A stretch of DNA of 64,000 nt from Volvox africanus (Eukaryota > Chlorophyta > Chlorophyceae > Chlamydomonadales > Volvocaceae): contig BSDZ01000094.1 of NCBI GenBank assembly GCA_030268105.1, forward strand, positions 3,568,501 to 3,632,500, given 5' to 3'. The notes beneath the pieces are model-generated. The model was not told the DNA's origin, searched no databases, and was given only the letters and a program-made list of their open reading frames with translations. The translations under genes were made by a program, and so were the position numbers. Positions 32,200 through 44,900 of the stretch are shown in pieces. Within the stretch, counting starts at the first letter, position 1; every line of letters starts with the position of its first letter.

Positions 32200-34985
32200 A
32201 TGGCCGATAGCGAAACGCTTTCAAAACGATTCAACAAGGCCGGCAAGAGCATTCATAGCTTGAGTGATTCCCTAGTTAATGCAAAGCTCATCGCCTTGTT
32301 AACGGACAAACAACTTTACGCAAAGGCGCTCTCGCGCTTCTATTACGTTTTCGCGTCACTCGAGCGAGCGCTAGACGAAGTAAGTCAGGAAGGATCCCTT
32401 TTACATGCAACTTAACTGATCATCTTTAACTTCCATCACGGCAGGGACTTAAAAGTGGCGATAAAGGTAAGATGGTGTATAACGGACCCTGGCGGACCTA
32501 CGAGCGATAGGTACACGCCCTGTCAAGGATCCGCCCATCAAAAAGATACCTTTTTGATAAACGGCACAGATGTGGAAATTTTCAAGTCGTTCTTCAATAA
32601 AAGATCCATCTACCGGACGGCCGCGTTCCGTGCTGACCTAGAAAACCTCCTTGGGTATGTACTGTACGACATTTACGGGGCCTACCCTGTACGCCTCCAG
32701 CCGGTGTCGGCCGGAATTAGTAACATTACGCTGAGTTCATGAATGCTTACCGGCGCGCACCGATACCAGTTTTCACTTAGGGTTTTAGGGTTTTACACTT
32801 ATCTCAACATCCTCACGAAGCCGCTCGCCTCTTCCTCCAAAGGGCTGATTGGGAGGTTGCCTGTGGCCACAAGAGCACTCCGCTGAAGGAGTATGAGGTC
32901 AGTCGGGTCGTAGTGCCCACGGCATCTGGGAGACGCTCTTCCATGGGCTTCCCTCATCTTCCCTCATACCATCTCTTAGGCCTGGTCTCTCATCATTCGG
33001 CATTCACGAGAAACCTCGAACGCATAATTTTGGTGTGAGCCAGATCGTAGCTATTCGGCTTTTTGGCTCAGAAGATTACAGCGCCAGCAGGTTGCATAGC
33101 CTTCCTTGATCATATTCTATGTGTGCGTGATTATACGCTCCGCATACACCCCGCGCCTCACCGTGCGCATGGAGCTTCTCCATTCCACGCCCGGCTGCGG
33201 CATTCCTTATAGCGCGCAGACGCAGCCCCATCCGGTGCTCCGCATATGTCGCCTCCTGGTGCTACGCCTCGCCCTCATCCAATCGCAGCACCACCTCGCT
33301 CTGCTGGCCGCCACCAAGCCCCGGCTGCTGCTGGCGCACTCCTATACGCAGCACTTGGCTATCACCGCAGGTGGTCAGGCCCTGAGGCGTATCGTTCGGA
33401 AGCACCTGGGGCTGCCTGAGGGCATGGGCACGTCTGCCTTCGAGTTCAAGGCAAGCAAGCAGCACCTTTAGCCGAAGGAATAGAACGAATTTAATATTGT
33501 CACTCATTGGAGTTGGCGACGACAAAACAATAGACCCTGGCAGGAGCTGTCACCCTTGAAGAGCTGTCACGATATATCGGTGGTGTAAATCGTACGTAAG
33601 ATGTGACGTAAGATCGGTTCCCGTTCGCGAAGTATACGTGTTTGGCACAACGTACGACAAGTGCTGCACTCTGCCGTGACCGGGTGCCGGGTTGGGATTC
33701 ACCGGGATGGGGTTTGCCATGTCTGCTAGGCGCGCGGCTGCAACGGCTCATAGTGGATGCGGGTGCGGCCTCAATCGCATGCCCGCAGGAGGACAGCAGC
33801 AACACGCTGAAGACCAGGTTCAAGTCCTTGTTCGATGAGTGGGGGCGTAGCCTGTCCGAGGAGGACGTGCAGCAGGTGGGTTTGATGCAACAAAGGGGAT
33901 AACACCCGCGATTTGGCAGCGAAAGTATGTATTTGTCTGCATGTGTGTCGATGTCGACAATGATTACGTGATTCCAGGTGAAATCACCGGGACACTAGGT
34001 GAGCGAGGAAGCAAGTAGAAGAACAGAATATTTGTTTGCATATTGTGGCGTTAGGATTTGGATTTGGATTTAGATGTAGATTACCGGCAAGTTACGAGGA
34101 CGGGGCTGTGGGGCGTTTGGGGCTCGGCCGTGGTTCGGTCGGGCTCTAGGTGGGAGCGGAAACGCTGGGCTAGGGCTGACCTCTTCTAAACCGGGACTGC
34201 GAAACAGAATTTTGGTTCTTAAGCTTATGGCTTTGTGTTACAATGCCGTTCAGTGCGTGTATCTGTCGATAAGAAGTACTTCTAGAGACCCGTGATGCCG
34301 TATCCTTTCGTGCGCCTCCATCGCCTCTAGTGAGCAGGAGCGACTGAGAACGTACAACAGCGAACGGGAATGCTGGTACCGTAAACGCCCCTCCCTGCAT
34401 CTTAATGTCCAGGCGCGGCCATTTCTCAATCCTATCCAATCCAATCCAATTCTCGACGATATATCCCTCAGCAGCGTGCGCTAAGGGATGTATACTTCTC
34501 AAAGTCATGTATGCTTAATTCCCACTCCCACTCCGACCGACCAGGCAGCGATCGTTCATTGTACCACACGGCCCGCCAATCCCCACCCCCAACGCAACAT
34601 GCACACGGGGGCAACGCCCCCATGAATCAACAGGAGGTCAGAAAAGGCATTTCCGAATGACTTGAGCATCCATGGCCCGCCAGCTCAGGCCATTGAAAAG
34701 CAGCATCTATCACCTCCGTACCGCCAGCTCCCTCACTCTCTCCCCCGGCTTCAAGTGGAACTTTTCGCCCTTCGCGAACCTACCTCCCCCTCACAGTTGA
34801 TCTCGGAGCATCTCAAAGCTTTTCAGTACAACAATGCTATCATCCGCGCCTTTCCCATACCGTCCACCGCCGTGGCGAGAGGCGTGCTTCGCATCACACC
34901 GCAACCACTTCTGCTGGTAGCGCTGGCACTGGTGGTGCTGCTGATTGGCCTCTTCATTAGATGGCAAGGCACGCGCTCTGTCTGA
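32200..34985 (+). CDS. Heme oxygenase-like protein with C-terminal membrane anchor
   Basis: Seven exons, all in phase: 32200..32379, 32445..32466, 32570..32654, 32843..32897, 33289..33450, 33789..33875, 34797..34985 (259 residues). Heme oxygenases open heme to biliverdin, CO and iron. His19 in KSIHSLSD sits where the proximal heme ligand is expected, followed by RFYYVFASLERALDE. The distal helix reads LLAHSYTQHLAITAGGQALR (residues 128-147). The conserved Gly-Asp of YLGDLSGGQ-type enzymes is replaced by Ala138-Ile139, while the GGQ is kept. The C-terminus ends in a hydrophobic helix (LLLVALALVVLLIGLFIRW), a tail anchor like the microsomal animal enzymes, and there is no plastid transit peptide. 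The intron after FEFK uses an AAG|GCAAG donor (GC-AG). The missing Asp suggests altered activity (inferred). The start is the first ATG of the heme oxygenase frame. Confidence 0.92.
33451..33788 (+). other. GC-AG intron in the heme oxygenase gene
   Basis: Donor AAG|GCAAGC at 33451 and acceptor CCCGCAG before 33789 join TSAFEFK to EDSSNTLK in frame. No GT donor near the exon end would preserve the protein. GC donors normally need this near-perfect AAG|GCAAG context. Confidence 0.75.
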
Positions 34986-35809
34986 GGGCACGTAGGGGTC
35001 TGCTTTGTCAACCCCAATGGGGTTGACGTTTCTCATGCGTCCGGCCTGAATGAATGAAAACCCGGTTGGCTGCGTCGTGGGGGTGCGTGGGGTTGCAGCA
35101 GGCACCCATCCTCCGGCAGCGCAAGGCGGGTTCACTGTCTTCCATGACCGCATAGCAAGGCACCGGGCCAGAACACACACACTAAGGGATCTACAACTTA
35201 ACAGCAGGAATATATTGCTAGGATTTTAAATGCATATTGGAGTCAACGTGTATGTTCTTGTGCACATTGTACCTTGAGACTTAGTGCCCATATGCTGACT
35301 TAGGATTTGTAGCGTAAAAGTATGTAGTTGCCGTTTTGTCTGGCTGGAATCCGTTGTAATGCATCTTGTGGCATAGGTAGGTGATGTCGCGACACGCCAC
35401 CTGACAGCCGAACACACATCCTCTCTCTTCCGTTCGCGGTTAGTGGCAGACGGCAAAAGGACAACAAAGGCCTTTCCCTGGACGCATGATCAATGCTCTA
35501 TTTTTGCTCAACGACTCTCTCTCTCTCTCTCTCTCAGACACACACACACACACATTTCGTGAGCACGTTGGAGCAACGGCAAGGTGCGTCCCGCCACGGA
35601 CCCTGGCAGTGGGCCCAGCGTCCCCGCAGACAGCTGGCCCTCACGATCCGCGGTTCCTCGTCACAGCTTCTTGAAGCGGTATCGATAATCTCTCAGCCGT
35701 TGTATCTGTAGCGCAAATCGGGTTACGAGTCAGCACACAAGGGTGATGGCATTCTGTTACGACAGCCCTGAAGAGGGATTCTTACAACCGAATCACGTGA
35801 GGACTTCAT
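34986..35809. other. Convergent spacer, heme oxygenase / membrane protein
   Basis: Holds the 3' UTRs of two converging genes. TGTAA at 35355-35359 could end the heme oxygenase transcript. Its complement at 35782-35786 could end the minus-strand membrane-protein transcript. A compound CT/AC microsatellite lies at 35514-35553. Confidence 0.45.
35514..35553. repeat. Compound (CT)n(AC)n microsatellite
   Basis: A run of about eleven CT units, a short CAGA break, then about eight AC units. Confidence 0.95.
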
Positions 35810-37943
35810 TCACAGTGTGTCCTTGCGCCAAAGGCAGGGGTTCTGGAAGGAAAAAAAGCAAGAAGGGCTGGTAGGCAAGGCGTCAGCTACCAGCTACCAG
35901 CTGCGTGCTCCTTATGAAGGACATCTCAGGTCTCAACCCTGCAAAGGTTGAGAACGTTGACTGATTTCCGGCGCCTTACGACCATGTACCCCTCCCCACT
36001 CCATGCTAAAGCCATCGATATGATCGGTGATGTTCCAGTGAGACGCCTAACAACGCTAAAACCCTAAACCTCTAAAAGATAGACTCACCTCCCGCTCCGT
36101 GTCTGTCAGCATATACGCCACGTAACAGCACAACAGACACGCTGCCACTGGCCCTACTGGCAGCCAGAATAACTCCAAATGGGCGCCGTGCTGCTCGTGC
36201 AGTAACGCCGCAGCAAACGGAAGGGTGCCACGTGAGACCAACAGGAATCAAAGGCGCAGACGCGGCGCTCCCTAAAGAGGCTAGCAGCTTCGGAGCTAGA
36301 GGCAGCTTCGGAGCTAGAGGCGGTTTCGGAGGCCCTCACCCTGAAGGAGAAATTCATCAGGTGCTAGGTAGGAACAAGTACGACACGAGGCAAATACACA
36401 CGAGCACATATGTATGGTGATGATGTTGCTACATCTGTGTCCCAAGCTACTTACTTGCCTCAATACCCCAACTCTCCATCCCGTCGCGACTTGTATTGAG
36501 TCCTAGCAAAGAGATTCCGAGTTAACAACCCCCCTTAAATGGTAATCTACGACGGTTTGCTTCAGAACGTTTTGGGAGCTAGTCGTCGTGCACGTCTTGT
36601 CTATTAGACCCCACGACTCTGCCTTATAAACACCCAAAAGGCAGCAGTGTCGCCGCAACTCAAACTCGCTGGAGTCCGACCCAACGCGGGCTGCCTGTGC
36701 TCCGGGTCCATTGCACATCCCCACCCAACACCAACGCCAGCACCTGCCCCCGGTCCTGGTGCTGGTCCTCGACCTGTCCCTGTCTGACCACGTATGGTCC
36801 TGCTCACCTGGCGCCCATGCAATTGCACCATGCGCACCAGCACCGTCGTCCAGCAGACTGCCCCCAGCGATGTACCCCCGACACCCAACCACAGCGCGAC
36901 GCCGTGCCGTGCTGCGAAGGGCAGACAGCCTGCCTCGCGTTGATCTGCACCACAAAACACATATGATGCGGCCGATTATGGGAGGAGACATTGGTCAGTC
37001 TCAGCTTGGAGGTGTTGAACCGCTGTCTGGAGAAGCTGTTTTCACCCGGACACATTACCCCCCTGTACCGAGGAGGGTAGTGCGAGCTGATACACACGTG
37101 TGTCCTCACACATCGGACTTAGGGTTGTGTGTGTTAATCTTAAACAGTGTCAGTTCGGTTAATCTTAAACAGGATACGTACATATGGGACATACGTGACG
37201 TACATGTGAGCAACATACGTGATGTACGGAAGCCCACCTGGGGGCGGCAGATGGCTGTTCAGGAGGCCAGCTGCGGAAATCAGCAGCGATAAAGCTTGCA
37301 CTATCAGCACTGTGGTGGCAGCATCCCCGCTGATGGCAGTGCGCAGCTCCCCCGTATATCGCTGCGAGGGGGGCGGAGTTTGAAAATGAGGGTTTCGGCG
37401 GGGAGCCACTGGGGCAGGAAATAGTGGGATATGTAGTAGTAGTATGCGGTGAGAAGCGGGGAATGTTTTGTTCTAAATGGTAGACCATATGTATAGTTGA
37501 GGGCGGGCATACAGGGATCTTGGTCTATCGGGTCTACCTACATTTCACATCGACCGTCTGCCAGTGTGGCGCAAATAAGCATGCCTGCGATGCGAACCAG
37601 CATCCCTGTTGCCGCGCGACAGGCAATATGCATTCCCCCTCTTCCCCCAGCTTTGCTTTTTAGCACAGCCAATCTCCCACCCAAAGATTTCTGCCTATAA
37701 CCGTACCACGCCGAAGGGGTCGACGTACTGGCGCCATGCCGCGTACAGGAAGAAAATTCCCGCCGCCAGGGTGCCGCTCCCGATAACAAGCCTCCATTTC
37801 ATATGTTGTTGTTGCGAAAGCGCCTCGAATTCGCGAATCACAGCCTCCTGCTCATGCTCATCGAGGGGCTCGGAGCGGGTTTCTGGGCCTAAGATGCTGT
37901 CAACCACGGCAAATTTTCCATTATAACTTGACCTTTGTCTCAT
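35810..37943 (-). CDS. Unknown protein with four predicted membrane helices
   Basis: Five exons whose phases agree: 37943..37707, 37361..37238, 36944..36808, 36190..36089, 35842..35810 (210 residues). ATG 37943 gives a charged cytosolic N-terminus (MRQRSSYNGKFAVVDSILG, then an acidic DEHEQEAV region). The hydrophobic segments are LVIGSGTLAAGIFFLYAAW, TTVLIVQALSLLISAAGLL, VALWLGVGGTSLGAVCW and FWLPVGPVAACLLCCYVAYM, one per exon. A conserved-looking RYTGELRTAISGD loop precedes helix 2. The first four exons are mutually supportive. The last (NPCLWRKDTL then TGA, after a strong TTTTTTTCCTTCCAG acceptor) is the weakest. I recognise no family and infer no function; it may be one of the small conserved algal/plant membrane proteins of unknown role. 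Confidence 0.7.
36285..36335. repeat. 18-bp direct repeat, two copies plus a partial third
   Basis: GCAGCTTCGGAGCTAGAG is repeated back to back, with a diverged third copy, inside the intron between the exons at 36944-36808 and 36190-36089. Confidence 0.9.
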
Positions 37944-40154
37944 GACTGAGACACTGATTTCTTAACGGGCTTAATGTCTGGGTAGTAGGTGTGGGAAAGT
38001 GCGTAGCTGTCTGTCACTGCTGGGGAAATCCTAGCTGCGATGATGGCATCAACCAATCGCAATAAAAATCATTGTATTTGAAAACTAAGCGTGCAAGTTT
38101 GTTGTTACACGGAGCCTTAGCTTATCATCTGCAATCCGGTCGACGCAAGCTCCGAGACCGTCACAGTGTCACATGGTTGACCATGCAAGCAACATCATCT
38201 ACCAAACTTTGAATAATAACTGATCAAGAAATGATTAAAACGCTCGTTTGGTTATAAATGTCAGCTGGGGTAGAGAGCTTCAGTCCCTACCTTCTTGGGG
38301 TCAGGTCAGACGACGCGTGATGGATGTCGGACAGGGTCAGAAACGGACGAGCTATCTGTGACCTGCGCCGTTGGCTCTCGGCCATCTAGCTCCTTCATCC
38401 CTGTATTCAATAACCTGTTCTTCTCTACCAAACGCATCCTTGCCCTTATAAGCTTTACCCTTATAAGCTTTGCCCTTTTAAGCCGGGGACGACCGAGGCT
38501 GGCCCTTGCTGTGACAAGACGGAGACGTTGCCATGAATGGCTCCTTATGGCTGTGCACAGCTCTGCACTCCACCTTCAGGTTTTCCATCGTGTTGCATAC
38601 GACGCAACCTGCATGCTACTTCCACCTATCCTACTAGTTGAGATCCAAACCAGGGGTCAGGGAGCTCTCATCCAAACAGCGTCACGTTTTGGACCCCACA
38701 ACTTAGCTTCAAAAAAGGAGAGGCGGGGAAGAGAAGCACCAGTGGCGGCGCCACACCTGGCTGCGTGACGGCGTGAAAGCTATACCCTCCACACCAACTC
38801 ATCCTGGCAGCCTGCCCGTGCCTGCCTTCGAATATCTTCACATCTTAACTGGCAAGCGGTCGTGCAGTTGGTGCCAAAAGAGAGCAGGGGATTGAAGCTT
38901 TGTATTTCAAATAGTCTTCCGTCTAATACCAGCAGGAGCAGCAACGAGAATGCTCTACTTTATGAATACCCCACCGAAGGGGTAAAGTGGAACGAACATG
39001 GGGGACGCAATGAAATCGCTGAGAAGACCCTTTTCCTTCCGCGCTGCGTGTTAGCTGATTCTGAGTCGCAAACCCCTCACCCCTGGGGCCTTAGGCTAGG
39101 GGGGCCTTAGTTCCTCCTTCGCTTTGTACAGCGTCAAGCCCCAACTGAGTGTTTCGCCTTTTTCGACCTACGTGACGTTGCGGTCCAATCGGTGGATCTC
39201 TGACACATGAGAGCCAAACCTTTTTCAATTTGCCTGTTCTCCATCCACCTTCCTTGCTCAACTCCGTCTTGCGTTCGGCTCCTTCCGGCAGTCCCCAGTC
39301 ACACAATTTACTCAATCTTTCATGCGTTCCTTCTGCCTCTCAGATATGTAGACTACAAATATTTTCTATTTACTACTAATTATAATATATGTATATAAAA
39401 TAATTCCCTCACGACTCCTTTCGTTGGTAATGGAAAAGTAATGGAAGCCTGCCCAGGGGTGCCTGCCCACCCCTGAGCCGTCCATGAGCTGGGCTCATGC
39501 TAAACACGGCGCAAGCACAATAATCCGTAATAAGACGTCAAGCCACAGAAGAGAGGCGTTTCTGAGCCCCCAAAACGGCTCAGAAACCCTTCATTGCGCG
39601 CATGGCACAAGACTACAGGACCTACGTGATGATAGATGCACCGAAGACAGATACAATGTGCTTCTCATCCCAGACCGCTCAGGACGTGCAGGGAGCAGGT
39701 ACGGATGATGCATGCGCTCATCGCTCACTCACAGCTAAGAGGGTCAGGACACTCACACGTCTCACAATGCCAAACTTCTCCACCACCTTCGCGTCCTTCA
39801 TAGACGGAAATCGCGCCAAACCTAAAACCAAATGGAATGAATACTTGGACGTTTTCATTCCATTTGCCACTTTTGGCCACTTTGGACGTCGAGATACAAT
39901 AAGGTTCAGGCATCAGTCAGTAACCTGCCTGCAACTAACCAACTCTCAAAACGCTCCGCGTGTTCAACACATCCAATCCCTTCTTCTTCATGAATCACCG
40001 GGACCGACGACGACGACAATGACAACGATGATGCCCCGCCAGGAAGCGATTTGGCCCCGTATCCATATTTCCATGGATATACAGAGCCGACAGCGCATCA
40101 GGTGTGTGCACTGAGACACAGCAAGTTGCTTAGCTTGCTATCTCTCTACGAGCA
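37944..40154. other. Spacer, no gene supported
   Basis: About 2.2 kb. It contains the promoter of the membrane-protein gene (right of 37943), a short direct repeat at 38441-38482, and the 3' end of the Mpv17 transcript. The long plus-strand frame 39602-40114 lacks motifs and overlaps nothing recognisable. I see no RNA gene or transposon coding region. Confidence 0.5.
38441..38482. repeat. 15-bp direct repeat (CCCTTATAAGCTTT)
   Basis: Two near-perfect copies of a CCCTTATAAGCTTT unit and a shortened third. Each copy contains a TTATAA box-like core. Confidence 0.8.
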
Positions 40155-41554
40155 TTACGCCGGGCTGGCCGTTACAGCCTGTCTCCCTACTGCCACAGCC
40201 CCCTGCGTGTTAAAGGCGCTAAGGATGGCATTCCAGATTAGCCCGGCGCAGTTGACGTACAGGATACGGGCCGACGGTGGGCAGTACATGAAGTTGATCA
40301 TGTTAGCTGCCGGCCAGAACAGCGACCCTGCACATGGAAAGGACGTGTAAGAGGAAGATCTAAAGGAGAGGTCTCATTGCTGTTATTTCCCACTTGGCGG
40401 AGATGGGGAGGGGAGGAACAGGGGCTCTACACAGAGCCGAAAACGTAATGCCTGCCTGCCTGTCTGGTACCCATGCGGCAACCTGCGCATGCTTATTTAA
40501 ATGTCCCGATCATTGGTAAAAACAGGTATCATTTTTTCTCCAGCATGCATTGGGTTGCCCGCTACATGCTAGCAGGCACTTTCAGGAGCACTGAAACCCG
40601 AACACCTGCAAACCCAACTCGCAAATACCCCCAGCAGAACGTTAACGCACCTGCCAGGTATGTCTGGGCGAAGCTGTTCCGGAGCTTAGTCCCCACCGCT
40701 GCCACATCGCCCCGGGTTTCCAGGAGCGTGATGTAAGTGAAAAAGGCCGCGACGTAGGCCGGGAAGATGGTCACCTGGCCGAAGGCCGTTTTCCTGGCAG
40801 CCTGGCGGGTTTCAGCAGCAGCAGCAGCAGCAGCCAGAATTGCATGACCGTGTCACAGCAGTGCTGCAGGGCTGGAATCAAAAAATTTAAAATCAACGGC
40901 GAACTAGAAGCCGTGATGTGCGTGCGGCATTTTTCTCCACCGTTCAGGCATCGTTGATCATGTATCCGTAGAGTTGGTGGTGAGGGATAGGAGACAAGCA
41001 AACACTTTCTGTTCCTTTTTCTGCAAGGCTGATTCGGGGAAAGGGCGAAAGAGACTGTACCAAGAGAGACTACTGCGCGGCCTTACATGCACGACAAACT
41101 TACCAATATCACCACCACCTCCTTCACCAACGCCACCACCATCCGGTGTGTTTCTGTGACCAGGTCCGTTGCTTTCCCCACCCAAAGCACTGTAACATTA
41201 CCCACCGTGAGTAGGTTCGTTGCAGGCCCAAATCGCCCATCGATCATTTGGAAGCCCCATAAGAAGAATGGTCCATGAAGGGTTGCTCCAATGAGTCCGA
41301 AGCGCGCAGTGCGCTTCCAGTCGTGGGATGCCCAATTCAGGGCACCGGATCTGTCGTGCGGCAGGACATCATTGGATGGGGCGACGGGCACGATGGGGAC
41401 CCGGCCCACGGAGAACTATCTGGGCCACTCACTTGTTTCGTCTTTGTAAAGATTGACATATGATGTCTCCAGCTGACATTATGATACATGATGTCAGGCC
41501 AGCGCGGGCCACCGGGGCCATCCTCCTTAAGAATGGAGCTGGTAACGGAGCCAT
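40155..41554 (-). CDS. Mpv17/PMP22 family membrane protein
   Basis: Four exons in phase: 41554..41433, 41350..41206, 40801..40651, 40327..40155 (196 residues, normal for the family). Mpv17/PMP22 proteins are four-helix proteins of the inner mitochondrial or peroxisomal membrane, linked to mtDNA maintenance or channel activity. Family landmarks in order: GLTSCIIMSAGDIICQSLQ; DWKRTARFGLIGATLHGPFF with GFQMIDGRFG; KTAFGQVTIFPAYVAAFF; and SLFWPAANMINFMYCPPSAR followed by YVNCAGLIWNAILS. The second intron acceptor (CACGACAG|A) restores the KSGALNWASHDW junction exactly. ATG 41554 is the likely start. A TGTAG acceptor 15 bases upstream leaves open that one more 5' exon exists. The gene is head-to-head with the coiled-coil gene. 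Confidence 0.92.
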
Positions 41555-41934
41555 CACGCTGCTGAGGAGCTACAGGTAGTGTCACCTATAACAACGCTTC
41601 ATACAGTAAATGATAACGTACATGCTTCAACGAACAATAATGTCATCCGGCGGTCCAGGAGTTGCCGTACATTGTTCAATTATGTGTCACTCCTTGTGTC
41701 TAGCTGAATGTATTCCTATAACACATTCCTGAACGCATGAATAAGTTCTATATTTGTGGCCTGCCTGCTTATGGAAGCGTTACGAAGCTTGTCTGTCACT
41801 AGGATTCCCAACCTTTCATCGGTTATAGAGAAATAAGATAATCATGCACGTAACTGAGAACAAAAGACTATGTTAGATATGGAAACCATTTTGCAAGCAG
41901 GGAGTGTTTGTTTGTAGGCATTGACCAGTTGAGA
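41555..41934. promoter_or_regulatory. Divergent promoter region, Mpv17 / coiled-coil gene
   Basis: 380 bases between the two start codons on opposite strands. AT-rich, no clear core motif. It must hold both promoters and 5' UTRs. Confidence 0.4.
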
Positions 41935-44900
41935 ATGTCGGCACCCCACAATGATGCCGTTCTTGATCGCGTCTTGACCCGCATAGTATCAGCAGGGAAT
42001 CAAAAGTCAAACGGCAGGAGTCCCAGGTCAGTACCCGTCATCACGATGCGGCGTTGACTTGTCGACCAGGAGGGAATCAAATACGTACTGCACACGTTAC
42101 AGGGGAATCAGCTCTGTCTTGCAGCGGGATGGAGTTCCAGCCCGCGGCAACGTCGGTGGCGACAAGCGCCGGTCTGGCAGCACAACGAAGTTTTACGCCA
42201 ACTACCGTAAGACAGCTGGAAGCTCTTCTGCCCATCTGCTATATCTTGCTACCGCCTTGATGTTTCATTTTTGAGTTTTTCACCTCAACCGCACACGAAA
42301 GAGAAGGCGGACCGCATCTGCGAGCATCACTAAAATTCGTTTCTGCCTTTCCTTCGCTTCACGGCCATGCCCTCGCTGCAGGCGTGACTAACCCTGCGTT
42401 CGGAAGCTCCTCTGCCCGCGATTCAAGCCTTGCTGGGACAAACACTGTGAGTTGTTCCTTGATTAGGAGCCTCCAGAATCATTTTTGGTTCAACCGTCAC
42501 TGACCGCTTGTTGTACAAAATAGCATCCCCTGGACCCCGCCTCCTTCCATGGATGCAGTATGGCCTGGGTGGGAAGGAGGCACTGCCGAATTGTAGGACA
42601 AAAACAACACGACCCAGTCGCAGCTCTTCTCAGTCCTTGTCGAAGTGTTCTTTAGCCCCAAACTCCCCAGGCCATCACCTACCGACAACATTCCCCTCCA
42701 TATGCTCGTTAAACCCCTCTCTTTCCCTCATCACGATACGCTTATTACCGGCAGGTGGTACCTCAGATTGTCTTTGCGAAAGGCATCCTACGAGTGCCTG
42801 CGTCATCGTCGGCCGTGCAGCAATCCTCCGCCACTAACGCCGCCAATACAAACGGTACCGTCGGCGCTGCCACCGCTACCAACGCCGCCGCCGCCAGCAT
42901 GAAGCCGACCTCCACTGTTATCTTGCGACAGCCACCGCCCCAGCGCAGCACCAGCAGCCCGCAGGGCCACCTCCGGGCGTCCCGATGCAGCAGCCCACCG
43001 CTGGACATATCTGGTGCTGGGACCCGCAGGCGCAGTAGTCCTGGCGATGCACGGGCTAGCACCGGCGGCGGCATTAGTGGAGGAGGAGGCGGTGGTGGTG
43101 GGGCTCCTTATGGCGGCAGAAGCAGTAGCCCGCGCCATGCCGTGTCCAGCTGTAGCGGCACCGTCGGGAGCCCACTGGCTGTCGGTGCCAGCCGCAGCCG
43201 CAGCATCCCCAAAGAGCGGCAATCTTCTGGCGGCGGATATGGACTTAGGTCCAGCGGCGGCAGCGGAGACGGTGGCATGGGGCTTTTGGCAGCGGCAACA
43301 GCTGGGGGACTCGCTGCCGGTGCCAACGAGGCCGCCGTGTCGGGCGCTGCACCACTGCCGGCGCGTGGACGACCCGGGAATACGATTACCCGCACGGCTG
43401 CGCTGCGTGCATTGAAGCAGCAGCGCTCAACCACGCCCGACATAATCGCGGAGCTGCGGGCGGTGTCTTCTTTGAAGGCTTCCCAGCAAGAGGGTTCCAC
43501 GCAGGCAGCAACTCAGGTCATTGCATTCCCAGCGGTCGGAGATGCAGGCCACGCCAATCCCAATGCAGGAGGTACCGCAACCTCGACGCGGCAGCAGCAG
43601 TTACAGCATCAGAATCAGAATCGGTCCCGAGGCGAGGCGGCAGCTCAGGCAGGGGTTGCGTCTGCCAACGCAGACACGGCCGCGAGCTCTCAATCGCGTA
43701 ATGCAACCCCGGGCGGATTCATCTCCGGAGATCACCAAAGCAGTGCCGGTGGTGGCACCAGCGCCGGTCCCGCGCGGGCAGCAGCAGGGCCTGGGGTAGC
43801 CCCGAGGGACACGTCCCCGCACCCACCGGCGCACCCGCCGGTGCCCCAGCAGCAGCAACAGTCGCTGTTGAACCCCCCTCAGAAACGCGCAGCTACGCAG
43901 GAGTCACAGGGCCACGTTCAAAAACAACTTAAGCAGCAGCAACAGCAACAACTGCTCCCGCCTCAGCCGCTACAACACGGATCCGTGATGCAGACACAAG
44001 AACCGGCGGCAGCGGCAGCTGGGGTGGGGTCCAGCTGCGGGAGGTTGGAAGGAGGAGGGCCGAGGGCTTCTCTTGAGATTAGAGCGGGCGGCGGCAACGG
44101 CACAACAGCTGCCGCGGCGCCACCGCAGCCCACGTCTGCTTCGTCGGCATCAGCTTGTGGTGACACGGGTGCTGTGTGGGATATCGGTGAGGAGCCGAGC
44201 TTCCGGTCACCATCGCCGCACCGCACCTGTGAACTCCGCGCGCATCAAAATGGGTTGGGAGCGCCGCCAGCCGCTGCAGCCAGTACTGTACTGCCAAGTA
44301 ATGCTGCGTCTGCTGGCGGAGCTGCTGCTACTTCTTCTGGAGCCTCCTCGGTGCAGCACTCTGCGGCGGCCGTTGTGGCAGTAGCGCAGAGGCAGCAGCG
44401 CGCGATGCGGCAGCACGTGCAGCGGCAGTTTAGCCCCTCCCCGGGCCGCCGAGCCGTTCTGGTCCCGGGTCCCTTGCTAACGGAAAAACCGGTGGTGGTA
44501 TTGCGGTCCTCGGTGTCACCTCTGCCCCATCACCGCCCTCGCGCCATGTCTTTGGAGGTGGGCAACTGGCAGAACGACGTGGTTCTGGCGGCTCAGGCGC
44601 GCATTCGGAGACTCGAGGAGCAGGTGAGTTCGGCGATGTGGGCCGATCGGGGATAGGACAGCGAAAGATCAGGGGCAGTATGGTGAGCGTTATCTGAGGG
44701 AACGGGAGTGTGTGTGTGCGTGTGTCTGTGTCGGCATCCTAAGATGCTGATCAGTGCAGATGGAATGTCAGGTTCAGCGTCGAGTAAGACCTGGAGATTA
44801 GCGTTGTCATGGCCTTCGGCTGTCGACAACTGAATGCACGTACTCCACAGCGCACAATGCCACCTTTTAATGCGCACAATATACTGATACACGCTGAACC

